Shown: in pieces, positions 1 through 7,900 of the stretch
Position numbering within the stretch: position 1 is the first letter of the stretch
Layout: each line of letters starts with the position of its first letter
Assembly: GCA_904398315.1 (NCBI GenBank)
Contig: CAJFPD010000112.1
Location: forward strand, 1-38,320
From: Candidatus Alangreenwoodia gallinarii
GTDB lineage: Bacteria > Bacillota > Clostridia > Peptostreptococcales > Anaerovoracaceae
Direction of reading: 5' to 3'
DNA length: 38,320 nucleotides
Notes under the pieces: generated by a model
Seen by the model: the letters and a program-made list of their open reading frames with translations, nothing else
Database searches by the model: none
Told to the model about the DNA's origin: nothing
Position numbers and translations under genes: made by a program

Positions 1-155
1 ATGCAGGAGCTTAGAGGTTCACCGCGTTTTTACCCCGTGAGACAAATCCGAAGGATGCAGGCGAGCGGTTGGTTTCCCGTACGCGATGACCTCTTAGCGA
101 TCTGTGAGCCTGTAAGAACAGGCGATGCAGGAGCTTAGAGGTTCACCGCGTTTTT
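1..155. repeat. Partial tandem hairpin repeat, period 124 bases
   Basis: Bases 1-31 and 125-155 are identical, including a run of five T at the end. The second copy is the right arm of a long imperfect hairpin (82-150): CGCG at 82-85 pairs with 147-150, ACCTCTTAGC at 89-98 pairs with 133-142 with one mismatch, and GCCTGT at 108-113 pairs with ACAGGC at 118-123 around a loop of four. The first copy is presumably the right arm of another such hairpin whose left arm is outside the window. The octamer GATGCAGG also recurs at 54-61. No coding potential is seen. It could be a member of an intergenic hairpin family or a terminator array for a gene further left. Confidence 0.6.
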
Positions 156-301
156 GCAAATCCCGTGAGCCGTGTTCAGTAAAGACGATGGTAAACGACC
201 CGGTCTCACGTATACAGAAAGAGGCACATGACAGGAGAACTCCCGCCATGTGCCTCTTTCTTCTTGTATTGAGACAAATTATGATATAGGAAAAAACAAT
301 T
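156..301. other. Non-coding gap downstream of glnN
   Basis: Apart from the terminator hairpin at 217-260, the only structure is a weak inverted repeat, CGTGAG near 165 with CTCACG near 205. Together with the hairpin repeat to its left this makes about 300 bases without a gene. Confidence 0.5.
217..260. terminator. Bidirectional terminator hairpin after glnN
   Basis: A perfect 14-bp stem (217-230 with 247-260) encloses a 16-base loop. The pyrimidine-rich outer end (CTCTTTC) occurs on either strand because the stem begins with GAAAGAG. It lies about 40 bases beyond the glnN stop codon and is the likely end of that transcript. It may also stop transcription arriving from the left. Confidence 0.75.
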
Positions 302-2386
302 TTACTTCACGCTGAAGAGCATTTCCCCGTAGGATGGGAACGGCCAGTATTCTTCTGCCGTCATGGTCTCCAGTTCATCAGCCACCAGACGTAACTCATT
401 CATAGCAGGAATGACCGAATCATGGAAATAATTTGCCTGCTCCGAATTCGTAAATTCATCCGCTTTCAGAACGGCGCTCTCCAAAGCTTCGATTTTATCA
501 TTCAGGACACCTGCCAGATCGGAAATCTTTGAGAGAACATCTGTTTCCGCCTTTACGCTGATGCCGAGCTCTTTTTTCGACAGAGCCGCATCCGCCAGAT
601 CATTACAGTAAGCGCTGACCGCAGGTGCGATGCTCCTTCTTGCCATGTCGATCATCGTAAGAGCTTCGATATTTATAATCTTGGAATATTCATCCAGTTT
701 AATTCTGTATCTCGCCAGCGATTCCACCTCGGTAAAGATGCCGTGATGCTCAAAGAGATCCAGATTCTTTCTCGCAGCTAGATACTGGGCAGCCTCAACT
801 GTGCTGGAAAGATTGAGAAGTCCTCTTCTCTCCGCCTCCGTAACCCATTCGTCTGTATAGTTATCGCCGTTGAATATGATTCTCTGATGCTGTGTGAAGA
901 CTCTCTTGATGAGAGCATCCAGAGCCGTATCAAAATCATCGGCTTTTTCCAGCTCATCCGCATACTGTTCCAGAGATTCCGCTACGATGGTATTGAGTAC
1001 GAAACATACGTCTCCGATAGACATCTCAGAACCGGTCATACGGAACTCGAATTTATTCTCAGAAAAAGCGAACGGTGATGTTCTGTTTCTGTCCGTATTA
1101 TCTCTCTGGAATGACGGGAGAACGGCAGCATTGGACTGAATCGTCGGAGAGCTGTGCTTCTTCAGCTTTGTTCCCGAAACGATGGATTCCACCACGTTTT
1201 CCAGTTCTTCACCGATAAACATGGAAATGATCGCCGGAGGAGCTTCATGCCCGCCGAGACGATGATCGTTGCCCGCGCTGGCCACCGATACTCTGAGAAG
1301 ATCCTGATAGTCATCCACCGCCTGGACGATTGCCGCCAGCATCAGCAGGAAGAGCTTGTTGTTTTCCGGTTCTTTTCCGGGAGTCAGGAAATTGATGCCG
1401 GTATCTGTGGAGATAGACCAGTTGGTGTGTTTTCCGGATCCGTTTACACCCGCGAAAGGTTTCTCGTGCAGAAGACAGGTCATGCCATGCTTTTCCGCTA
1501 CTTTCTTGAGAATTTCCATAGTGAGCTGGTTGTGATCCAGAGCTACATTTGTCTCGGTGTAGATCGGAGCCATCTCGTGCTGTGCAGGTGCCACTTCGTT
1601 ATGCTCTGTCTTGGAAAGAATTCCCACTTTCCAGAGCTCACGGTTCAGATCTTCCATGAATTCCTTGACTCTCGGTTTGATCGCACCGAAATAATGATCA
1701 TTGAGTTCCTGACGCTTCGGCGGTTTGGAACCGAAAAGCGTCCTGCCGCAGTATACCAGATCCGGTCTGCGTTCATATACCTCTTTGTCGATCAGGAAAT
1801 ATTCCTGTTCCGGTCCTACGGACGTGATGACCTTCTTCACGTCATCCATGCCGAACAGCTTCAGCACTCTGAGAGCCTGCTTGTTGATCGTATCCATGGA
1901 GCGGAGCAGAGGTGTCTTCTCATCCAGCGCCTCGCCGTTGTAAGAACAGAAGGCCGTCGGAATGCAGAGTGTCTTTTCTTTTATAAACGCATAGGATGTC
2001 GGATCCCAGTTCGTGTATCCTCTTGCCTCAAAGGTGGCGCGGATGCCGCCGGAAGGGAAACTGGAGCCGTCCGGTTCACCCTTGATGAGTTCTTTGCCTG
2101 AGAAATCCATGATGACCGTTCCGTCTCCGTTCGGACTGATGAATGCATCATGTTTTTCCGCCGTCGTTCCCGTCAGCGGCTGAAACCAGTGAGCGAAGTG
2201 AGTAGCGCCTTTTTCAAGAGCCCAGTTTTTCATCTCTGCCGCGATGACATTCGCCACATCTGTCGTCAGATCCGCGCCTGTCTCGATGGAATCTTTGAGT
2301 GCTTTATATGTAGCCTTCGGAAGACGTTCTCTCATGACCGCGTCGTTAAAGACCATACTTCCGAAAATGTTATTTACTTTTTCCAT
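302..2386 (-). CDS. glnN: Type III glutamine synthetase
   Basis: Makes glutamine from glutamate, ammonia and ATP in the cytoplasm. At 694 residues it has the length of the GSIII family, well above GSI/GSII. Visible signatures are the nucleotide/glutamate-binding stretch around [16 protein letters not shown], the [13 protein letters not shown] segment, and the RTSPFAF segment near residue 440, all characteristic of GSIII. The start ATG at 2386 has a good AGGAG site eleven bases upstream. The gene is alone, with its own promoter at 2505-2533 and a leader that holds an ANTAR-type hairpin overlapping an intrinsic terminator (2447-2491), so expression is probably set by antitermination in response to nitrogen status. 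A terminator follows at 217-260. Identity is near certain; the regulation is inferred. Confidence 0.97.
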   Translation of the reverse strand: MEKVNNIFGSMVFNDAVMRERLPKATYKALKDSIETGADLTTDVANVIAAEMKNWALEKGATHFAHWFQPLTGTTAEKHDAFISPNGDGTVIMDFSGKELIKGEPDGSSFPSGGIRATFEARGYTNWDPTSYAFIKEKTLCIPTAFCSYNGEALDEKTPLLRSMDTINKQALRVLKLFGMDDVKKVITSVGPEQEYFLIDKEVYERRPDLVYCGRTLFGSKPPKRQELNDHYFGAIKPRVKEFMEDLNRELWKVGILSKTEHNEVAPAQHEMAPIYTETNVALDHNQLTMEILKKVAEKHGMTCLLHEKPFAGVNGSGKHTNWSISTDTGINFLTPGKEPENNKLFLLMLAAIVQAVDDYQDLLRVSVASAGNDHRLGGHEAPPAIISMFIGEELENVVESIVSGTKLKKHSSPTIQSNAAVLPSFQRDNTDRNRTSPFAFSENKFEFRMTGSEMSIGDVCFVLNTIVAESLEQYADELEKADDFDTALDALIKRVFTQHQRIIFNGDNYTDEWVTEAERRGLLNLSSTVEAAQYLAARKNLDLFEHHGIFTEVESLARYRIKLDEYSKIINIEALTMIDMARRSIAPAVSAYCNDLADAALSKKELGISVKAETDVLSKISDLAGVLNDKIEALESAVLKADEFTNSEQANYFHDSVIPAMNELRLVADELETMTAEEYWPFPSYGEMLFSVK

Positions 2387-2446
2387 AATGCTGATCTCCT
2401 TTTCCTATTTTCCTCATAACTGTCTTTTCTTACAGCCCTGAAAAGC

Positions 2447-2483
2447 AAAAAAGACGCTGCGGACAGTCATTGTCCACAGCGCC
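2447..2483 (-). terminator. Attenuator-type terminator in the glnN leader
   Basis: On the minus strand the arms at 2471-2483 and 2453-2465 form a 13-bp stem with two G-U pairs and a five-base loop, followed by six T (2452-2447). It lies only about 15 bases after the predicted transcription start and before the glnN start codon, so transcripts from the glnN promoter must pass it. Its lower left arm is shared with the P1 hairpin at 2476-2491, so the two structures exclude each other. Confidence 0.82.
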
Positions 2484-2491
2484 TTTGCTGT
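2461..2491 (-). promoter_or_regulatory. Candidate ANTAR-protein RNA target (P1-P2 hairpins) in the glnN leader
   Basis: P1 (2491-2476, minus strand) is ACAGC, loop AAAGGC, GCTGT: a five-bp stem with a hexaloop that has A at position 1 and G at position 4, the known signature of ANTAR targets. P2 (2475-2461) follows directly: GGAC and GTCC enclose AATGACT, again with A at 1 and G at 4, though this loop can shrink to five bases by an added A-T pair. P1 formation takes up GGCGCTGT of the terminator's left arm, while P2 is the top of the terminator hairpin. Binding by an ANTAR protein should therefore prevent termination. The likely partner is encoded at 13129-13704. Confidence 0.72.
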
Positions 2492-2504
2492 TTTCTATGC
2501 GACG

Positions 2505-2533
2505 AGTATACAACCATCTTTCACCGATGTCAA
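2505..2533 (-). promoter_or_regulatory. glnN promoter
   Basis: On the minus strand TTGACA (2533-2528) and TATACT (2510-2505) are separated by 17 bases, one base away from the full vegetative sigma consensus. The predicted start is near 2498, seven bases before the P1 hairpin. A promoter this strong immediately ahead of an intrinsic terminator fits control by attenuation. Confidence 0.85.
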
Positions 2534-2590
2534 GAAGATTGCATACATTTTTTTCTGAAATTTTTTCGTTTCTCTGTAATTTGTATTTTT

Positions 2591-3646
2591 TTACAGAATT
2601 ACCAGCGGTTTAATCAGATCTGCAGGCTTATCTTTCATCAGCAGGAGAGATTCCTCCATATTTTCAAATCCGTTGAATTTGTGCGTGATCAGTTTTCCGG
2701 GATCCACACGGCCCGCCGTGATCATGGCAGCCAGTTTTTCCGAACGCAGACGTCCGCCCGGCATGAGACCGCAGTGAATCTTTTTATGGCTCATTCCGCA
2801 GCCCCATTCTTCTCTAGGGATGCGCACGTAATCTCCGCTGCCCAGATAGTTTACATTGCCGATAGTTCCGCCCGGTTTGAGCATGCGGATAGCCTGATCC
2901 ATCGTATCCACATTGCCGCCGGCGATGACGATGCGATCCACACCCTTTCCGTGGGTCAGATCCATTACCTGCTCCACGATGTCACCTTTTTTGTAGTTGA
3001 TGATATCGGTCGCTCCATACTCCTGAGCCAGGGCGGCACAGTTTGCGCGCGAACCTACAGCCATCAGCTTCGCAGCGCCTTTCAGAGCAGAAGCCGCTAC
3101 CGCCATCAGACCTACCGGTCCGATTCCGATGACGCATACATCATCTCCGTACTGTATATCTGCCAGTTCTGCACCGTGAAATCCTGTCGGCATCATGTCA
3201 CAGACCATCGTAGCCGCTTCGAGACTCATACCTTCCGGCAGCAGAGCCAGATTTCCGTCAGCGTCGTTTACGTGGAAATATTCACCGAAAACGCCGTCTT
3301 TGAAGTTTGAGAACTTCCAGCCTGCCAGCATTCCGCCGGAATGCATCGCATAGCCCGCCTGCGCCTCGAGGGAGGACCAGTCCGGCGTAATCGCGGAAAC
3401 GATGACACGGTCACCGACCTTGAAATCTTTTACGAGAGATCCCACTTCCTCTACAACGCCTACCGCTTCATGTCCCAGAATCATATCGGTTCTTTCACCG
3501 ATAGCTCCTTCCCATACGGTATGCACATCAGATGTGCACGGAGATACAGCGATGGGACGTACGATGGCATCCAGAGGACCGCATTCCGGTCTTTCCTTTT
3601 CGATCCATCCCGTCTTTCCGATTCCCAGCATTGCAAAACCCTTCAT
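2591..3646 (-). CDS. adh: NADP-dependent secondary alcohol dehydrogenase (isopropanol dehydrogenase type)
   Basis: A 351-residue zinc-dependent medium-chain dehydrogenase that interconverts secondary alcohols and ketones (also acetaldehyde/ethanol) with NADP(H). It is strongly similar to Thermoanaerobacter brockii ADH from the first residues (MKGFAMLGIGKTGWIEKE) onward. Catalytic zinc ligands Cys37, His59 and Glu60 are in place, followed by the HSGGMLAGWKF and FHVNDAD segments. The Rossmann motif GIGPVGLMA and the AVGSR segment, which sets NADP preference in the brockii enzyme, are kept. The reading frame is open 29 codons further up, but ATG 3646 has an ideal AAGGAGG site and matches the family start. 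It lies 115 bases after a MocR-type regulator gene on the same strand. The physiological role (solvent or redox balancing) is not shown. Confidence 0.95.
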   Translation of the reverse strand: MKGFAMLGIGKTGWIEKERPECGPLDAIVRPIAVSPCTSDVHTVWEGAIGERTDMILGHEAVGVVEEVGSLVKDFKVGDRVIVSAITPDWSSLEAQAGYAMHSGGMLAGWKFSNFKDGVFGEYFHVNDADGNLALLPEGMSLEAATMVCDMMPTGFHGAELADIQYGDDVCVIGIGPVGLMAVAASALKGAAKLMAVGSRANCAALAQEYGATDIINYKKGDIVEQVMDLTHGKGVDRIVIAGGNVDTMDQAIRMLKPGGTIGNVNYLGSGDYVRIPREEWGCGMSHKKIHCGLMPGGRLRSEKLAAMITAGRVDPGKLITHKFNGFENMEESLLLMKDKPADLIKPLVIL

Positions 3647-3761
3647 AGTGAAACCTCCTTGTATATCTGTCGTACAGATGTCTTTTTTCATTTTTCGATG
3701 AGGCCACTTTACCACAGAGAAAGGGAAAAGCACAGCGTCAATTCACGAATTCTTTTTCAGG

Positions 3762-5198
3762 TCAGTCTGCAGACGTCACCGTTTTCTGAAAACCTCCGCA
3801 GCTTCTGATATCCTCGCGGAAAATCTCTACCAGAAGCTCCACTGCCAGCGGTATTTTTTCCGGATCGATGCTGGCAAAATTGAGGATGACCTGATGGGAA
3901 TACGCCATGGAAGGACTGCGGCAGTAATCCGACATCAGAGCCAGATAGATTCCCTTCGATTCTGCAGAATTATGAATTTCCTCCTCGCTGAGCCGCGTAT
4001 TGATGACCAGGATCAGATGAGTTCCCACACGGCAGTCCTGGATCTCGCAGACGAACATCAGCGGAGAATTCTGTATCTCACGGACGATCTGCTCTTTTCT
4101 GTTTCTGTAATGGCGCTTCAGTCTTCCGATATGACGTTCAAAATAACCTTCCGATATGAACTTCGCCAGCGTATACTGCTCAAAACTGGATACAGAACAG
4201 GAATAAAAACTCAGTCTCTTTTTGTACAGATCCATCAGCTGTTTCGGCAGTACCATGTAGGATATTCTCAGTGAAGGAACGAGACTTTTGGAAAAAGTAT
4301 TCATATAGATCACTCTGTCGTTTTCATCCAGAGAATAGACGGTAGGCAGCGCCTGACCGGAGAAGCGCAGTTCACTGTCATAATCGTCTTCGATCAGATA
4401 ACGCGATGGCGACGCCTGAGCCCATTCTATCAGCTCTCTGCGGCGCTTCATGGGCATGACGATTCCCGTCGGAAAATGATTTGCCGGGGATATATGGACG
4501 ACACTGGCCCGGCTCTCCGCCAGAATATCCGTGCGTATTCCCGACTCATCCATCGGTATATAATCCCACAGAGTTCCGAAACTGCCGGAGATATCCGAAA
4601 ATTTCTTGTACCCCGGTTCTTCTATGGCGATAACGCACTGTGTGCCGAACAGCTGCAGCAGTTTTCCGTAAAGATACTCCGTGCCGGCTCCGATTATGAT
4701 CTGATCCGGAGATACTCTCATTCCCCTGTATTCGTAAAGATACTCGCAGATAGCCCTGCGCAGGACATACAGACCGTTGAAAGGAACCGTTTCCAGAAGA
4801 ACCGCATCCTGCCCTGACAGTACCTGGCGCATCAGCCTGGTCCAGGTATTCATCGGAAAGAGACTCAGACTGCATTTATTCGCCTTAAAATCAATCCGGT
4901 ATTTCTTTTCCCCTCCGTCCGCCTCTTCATACGGCGGAATGTGAAAATCCGATGATTTTCCCGGGCTGACGAAGTATCCGCATCCCCGCTTCGGGTAGAT
5001 ATAACCCTCGCTGACCAGGAGAGAATAGGCGCTCTCCACCGTGGAAACGCTGACTACCAGATGATTTGCCAGGGCCCGCTTGGAAGGAAGGCGTTCATTT
5101 TCTTTCAGCGTTCCGCCGCGGATATCCCCGCGGATGCATCGGTAAAGATATTCATATTTGGGAAGATTTCCGTGAAGACTGAGATCATATGTAATCAT
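3762..5198 (-). CDS. MocR/PdxR-type GntR-family regulator with aminotransferase domain
   Basis: A 478-residue transcription factor. The N-terminal winged helix of the GntR family covers about residues 10-75 (LPSKRALANHLVVSVSTVESAYSLL is split by the turn), and a fold-type I aminotransferase domain covers about 110-465. The pyridoxal-phosphate lysine is in NTFSKSLVPSLR, and the DDYDSE motif with the cofactor-binding Asp is present, so cofactor binding is likely. Members include PdxR (vitamin B6 genes) and GabR. No pdx or gab gene is next to it, so the target is unknown; the alcohol dehydrogenase 115 bases downstream is a candidate but is not a known type of target. The ATG is preceded by GGGAGG. 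The product most likely acts in the cytoplasm on a nearby promoter. Confidence 0.9.
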   Translation of the reverse strand: MITYDLSLHGNLPKYEYLYRCIRGDIRGGTLKENERLPSKRALANHLVVSVSTVESAYSLLVSEGYIYPKRGCGYFVSPGKSSDFHIPPYEEADGGEKKYRIDFKANKCSLSLFPMNTWTRLMRQVLSGQDAVLLETVPFNGLYVLRRAICEYLYEYRGMRVSPDQIIIGAGTEYLYGKLLQLFGTQCVIAIEEPGYKKFSDISGSFGTLWDYIPMDESGIRTDILAESRASVVHISPANHFPTGIVMPMKRRRELIEWAQASPSRYLIEDDYDSELRFSGQALPTVYSLDENDRVIYMNTFSKSLVPSLRISYMVLPKQLMDLYKKRLSFYSCSVSSFEQYTLAKFISEGYFERHIGRLKRHYRNRKEQIVREIQNSPLMFVCEIQDCRVGTHLILVINTRLSEEEIHNSAESKGIYLALMSDYCRSPSMAYSHQVILNFASIDPEKIPLAVELLVEIFREDIRSCGGFQKTVTSAD

Positions 5199-5297
5199 AT
5201 CCGATATTCCTCCCTTGATTGATATGTTTTTTTATATTATATTTTATCAAAAAAAAGAGGTCAGTTAAAGTCAACAGACTCTGCTCCATGTATATTT

Positions 5298-6158
5298 TTA
5301 TTTTTTCTTCAGCCTTGCCTCACAGAGCGGAAGAAGTCTGTCATATTCTCTGCGCATATCCAGTTTCTCATCTGTAAAAATCTCAAAAGAGATCAGTCCC
5401 TGGCAGATGAGCATGCTCATGCCGTTTATCGTCGTAAGTCCCCGCTCTCTTCCGTATCTCAGAAAATTCGTCTCCCAGGGATTGTATATAAGATCACACA
5501 GAAATGCGTCCGTTTCATCGAGAAAGGACAGATCGCTGAAATCGTGCTCCGTTCCCGACATCCCCAGAGAAGTACAGTTGATGATAAGATCAGAAGAAGC
5601 AGCTGTACTTCTCATGTTCTCCGGTGTCTGCGCCATGGCCTGCGCATAATTCAGACCTTCGCAGAGCTGTTCCGCTTTCTTCAGAGTACGGTTCAGGACT
5701 GTAATGGAACGGATCCCCGCCGCTGATGCTCCCCGTATCAGCGATGCGGCCACTCCCCCTGCTCCGATCACCATAACACGGCTGCCGGAAAGCTTCGCGC
5801 CGTTTTCCTTTAAAGCCCAAAACAGCCCTCTGACATCCGTATTGTATCCATAAGCCTTTCCATCCCGTATTTTCACCGTATTTACAGCTCCGTAAGCCTC
5901 TGCTTCGCTGTCGATACCGTCAAGAAGCGGAATGATATTCTGCTTGTGAGGCATCGTGATATTGAAACCGGCGAAGTTCAGAATTTCCGCGGATCTCAGA
6001 AATCTCTTCAGACCTTCCTCGGTCTGCACGCGAAAAGGAAAATATACCGCGTTATATCCGTTTTCCGCGATGATATGATTGTGCATAAACGGAGACAGAG
6101 AATGGTCGATAGGATCTCCGATAACTGCCATGATTTTCGTTTCTGTATTAATTTCCAT
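5298..6158 (-). CDS. aroE: Shikimate 5-dehydrogenase
   Basis: Reduces 3-dehydroshikimate to shikimate with NADPH in aromatic amino-acid synthesis. The 286 residues are usual for AroE. The shikimate pocket motif IDHSLSPFMHN is at residues 17-27, the catalytic Lys is in NITMPHK near residue 71, and the NADP-binding glycine-rich loop VIGAGGVAAS lies near residue 130, with NRTLKKAE following. The C-terminal DLIYNPWET and the NGMSMLICQG segment are intact. The start ATG has GAGG about nine bases upstream. It begins only about 30 bases after the strong pyrG terminator, and no promoter is visible between, so expression may rely on read-through. No other aro gene is adjacent. Confidence 0.96.
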   Translation of the reverse strand: MEINTETKIMAVIGDPIDHSLSPFMHNHIIAENGYNAVYFPFRVQTEEGLKRFLRSAEILNFAGFNITMPHKQNIIPLLDGIDSEAEAYGAVNTVKIRDGKAYGYNTDVRGLFWALKENGAKLSGSRVMVIGAGGVAASLIRGASAAGIRSITVLNRTLKKAEQLCEGLNYAQAMAQTPENMRSTAASSDLIINCTSLGMSGTEHDFSDLSFLDETDAFLCDLIYNPWETNFLRYGRERGLTTINGMSMLICQGLISFEIFTDEKLDMRREYDRLLPLCEARLKKK

Positions 6159-6181
6159 TTTTTACCTCATAATAAGAAGCT

Positions 6182-6226
6182 AAAAAAGCGTCCGGGCCCG
6201 CAGAGTGCGCCTGCGGGCCCGGACGC
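6182..6226 (-). terminator. Strong intrinsic terminator after pyrG
   Basis: A perfect 16-bp GC-rich stem (188-203 with 211-226, offset 6000) with a seven-base loop is followed on the minus strand by six T. It ends the carA-carB/dapF-pyrG unit. It stands right in front of aroE, leaving no obvious room for a separate promoter. Confidence 0.92.
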
Positions 6227-6280
6227 CCCGTAAGCCTGAGTTTTTACCGAAGCGACGGTCTGTAACCGTTATGATTTCAT

Positions 6281-7885
6281 TTATTTTTCATCCAGCGCCG
6301 CACGGATAAGATCGCGGAACAGAGGATGAGCGTGATTCGGACGGCTCTTGAATTCCGGATGGTACTGTACGCCGACAAAAAACTTTTTATCAGGAAGTTC
6401 CACAGCTTCCACCAGCCTGCCGTCCGGTGAAAGTCCGGAAAATACCATGCCGCCGGCCAGGAATTTATCGCGGTAGGAATTGTTGAATTCATATCTGTGA
6501 CGGTGACGCTCTGCCACCTCCTGCTGATGATACGCCTCCTCCAGCTTTGTTCCCGGTGTGATCACGCACGGATAGGCGCCCAGACGCATCGTACCGCCCA
6601 TCTGGATGTCACCGCGCTGATCCGGCATCCAGTGGATGACAGGAGACTCTCCTTCCGGAGCAAACTCGCTGGAATTGGCATTCTTCAGACCCAGCACGTT
6701 TCTGGCGAATTCCACCACTGCCATCTGCATGCCGAGGCAGATGCCCAGAAACGGCATATCGTGTTCTCTGGCGTAGCGTATCGCTGTGATCTTTCCCTCG
6801 ATTCCCCGGTCGCCGAATCCGCCGGGCACCAGAAGACCGTCGCACTTTTCCAGCAGTTTTCCGACGGTATCCTGATTGACTCCCTCGGAATCGATCCACT
6901 CGATATCGACATTTGCTCCGTTTTCCCAGCCGCCGTGGCGGAGAGCCTCTGCCACGGAGAGGTAGGCATCGTGAAGCTGGACATATTTCCCCACGAGGGC
7001 GATGGTGACCTTTTTATCGCTGTTTCTTATCCGTTCCGTCATCGCCTCCCACTCGCTCATATCGCCTTCTACATTCTCCAGGCCGAGCTCCCGGCAGACA
7101 ATCTCCGAGAAATTGCTCTCCTCCAGCATCTGAGGAGCCTCGTAGAGTACGGGAACCGTCGTATTATTGATGACGCAGTCCTCTCTGACGTTGCAGAACA
7201 TGGAAATCTTCTGGCGGATGCTGTCCGGAATCGGCTGATCGCATCTGGCGACGATGATATTCGGCGCCACACCCATGGACAGCAGCTCCTTTACGGAATG
7301 CTGAGTCGGCTTTGACTTGTACTCTCCGGATCCCACGATATACGGAATGAATGTTACGTGGATAAAGAGACAGTTTTCACGGCCCACCTCCAGAGAGAGC
7401 TGGCGGATAGCCTCGATAAACGGCTGGCTCTCGATATCTCCCGTCGTGCCGCCGATTTCGGTGATGACGATATCAGCCTCCGCCTTTTTTCCGACAGAGT
7501 GGATGAAATTTTTAATCTCATTGGTGATATGGGGAATCACCTGGATCGTCTCGCCCAGATAATCGCCGCGGCGCTCCTTGTTCAGGACATTCCAGTAGAC
7601 CTTACCCGTGGTGAGGTTGGAGTATTTGTTCAGATTTTCATCGATAAACCTCTCATAATGTCCCAGATCCAGGTCAGTCTCCGCGCCGTCTTCCGTCACA
7701 AATACTTCGCCGTGCTGGTACGGACTCATGGTTCCCGGATCGACATTGATGTACGGATCGAGCTTCTGGGAGGTGACCTTGTAGCCTTTCGCCTTGAGCA
7801 GACGGCCGAGAGAAGCTGCCGTAATGCCCTTTCCGAGACCTGATACGACACCGCCTGTCACAAAGATGTATTTCACGTTTTTCAT
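6281..7885 (-). CDS. pyrG: CTP synthase
   Basis: Converts UTP to CTP using glutamine and ATP. The 534 residues match the family. The N-terminal synthetase domain (about 1-270) starts with the classic [17 protein letters not shown] nucleotide-binding segment and has the [16 protein letters not shown] and [22 protein letters not shown] blocks, each typical of PyrG. The C-terminal class I glutamine amidotransferase domain has the nucleophile Cys in [10 protein letters not shown] and the His-Glu pair in QYHPEF. The ATG is preceded by GGAGGG, and only 15 bases separate it from the carB-dapF stop, so it is co-transcribed with carA and carB and completes a pyrimidine unit. A strong terminator follows. 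Confidence 0.98.
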   Translation of the reverse strand: MKNVKYIFVTGGVVSGLGKGITAASLGRLLKAKGYKVTSQKLDPYINVDPGTMSPYQHGEVFVTEDGAETDLDLGHYERFIDENLNKYSNLTTGKVYWNVLNKERRGDYLGETIQVIPHITNEIKNFIHSVGKKAEADIVITEIGGTTGDIESQPFIEAIRQLSLEVGRENCLFIHVTFIPYIVGSGEYKSKPTQHSVKELLSMGVAPNIIVARCDQPIPDSIRQKISMFCNVREDCVINNTTVPVLYEAPQMLEESNFSEIVCRELGLENVEGDMSEWEAMTERIRNSDKKVTIALVGKYVQLHDAYLSVAEALRHGGWENGANVDIEWIDSEGVNQDTVGKLLEKCDGLLVPGGFGDRGIEGKITAIRYAREHDMPFLGICLGMQMAVVEFARNVLGLKNANSSEFAPEGESPVIHWMPDQRGDIQMGGTMRLGAYPCVITPGTKLEEAYHQQEVAERHRHRYEFNNSYRDKFLAGGMVFSGLSPDGRLVEAVELPDKKFFVGVQYHPEFKSRPNHAHPLFRDLIRAALDEK

Positions 7886-7900
7886 TTTCGCCCTCCGGTC

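Noticed and set aside
1-240. Possible tRNA or rRNA fragment at the left edge
   Set aside because: The fold is a long imperfect hairpin; no cloverleaf, anticodon arm or rRNA signature can be drawn.
1154-2101. 315-codon frame opposite glnN
   Set aside because: Antisense shadow; glnN is intact over the same bases.
4950-4970. CCCGGG-containing site in the MocR gene as an NBS
   Set aside because: Only the core matches; flanks differ, and such cores arise from common codons.
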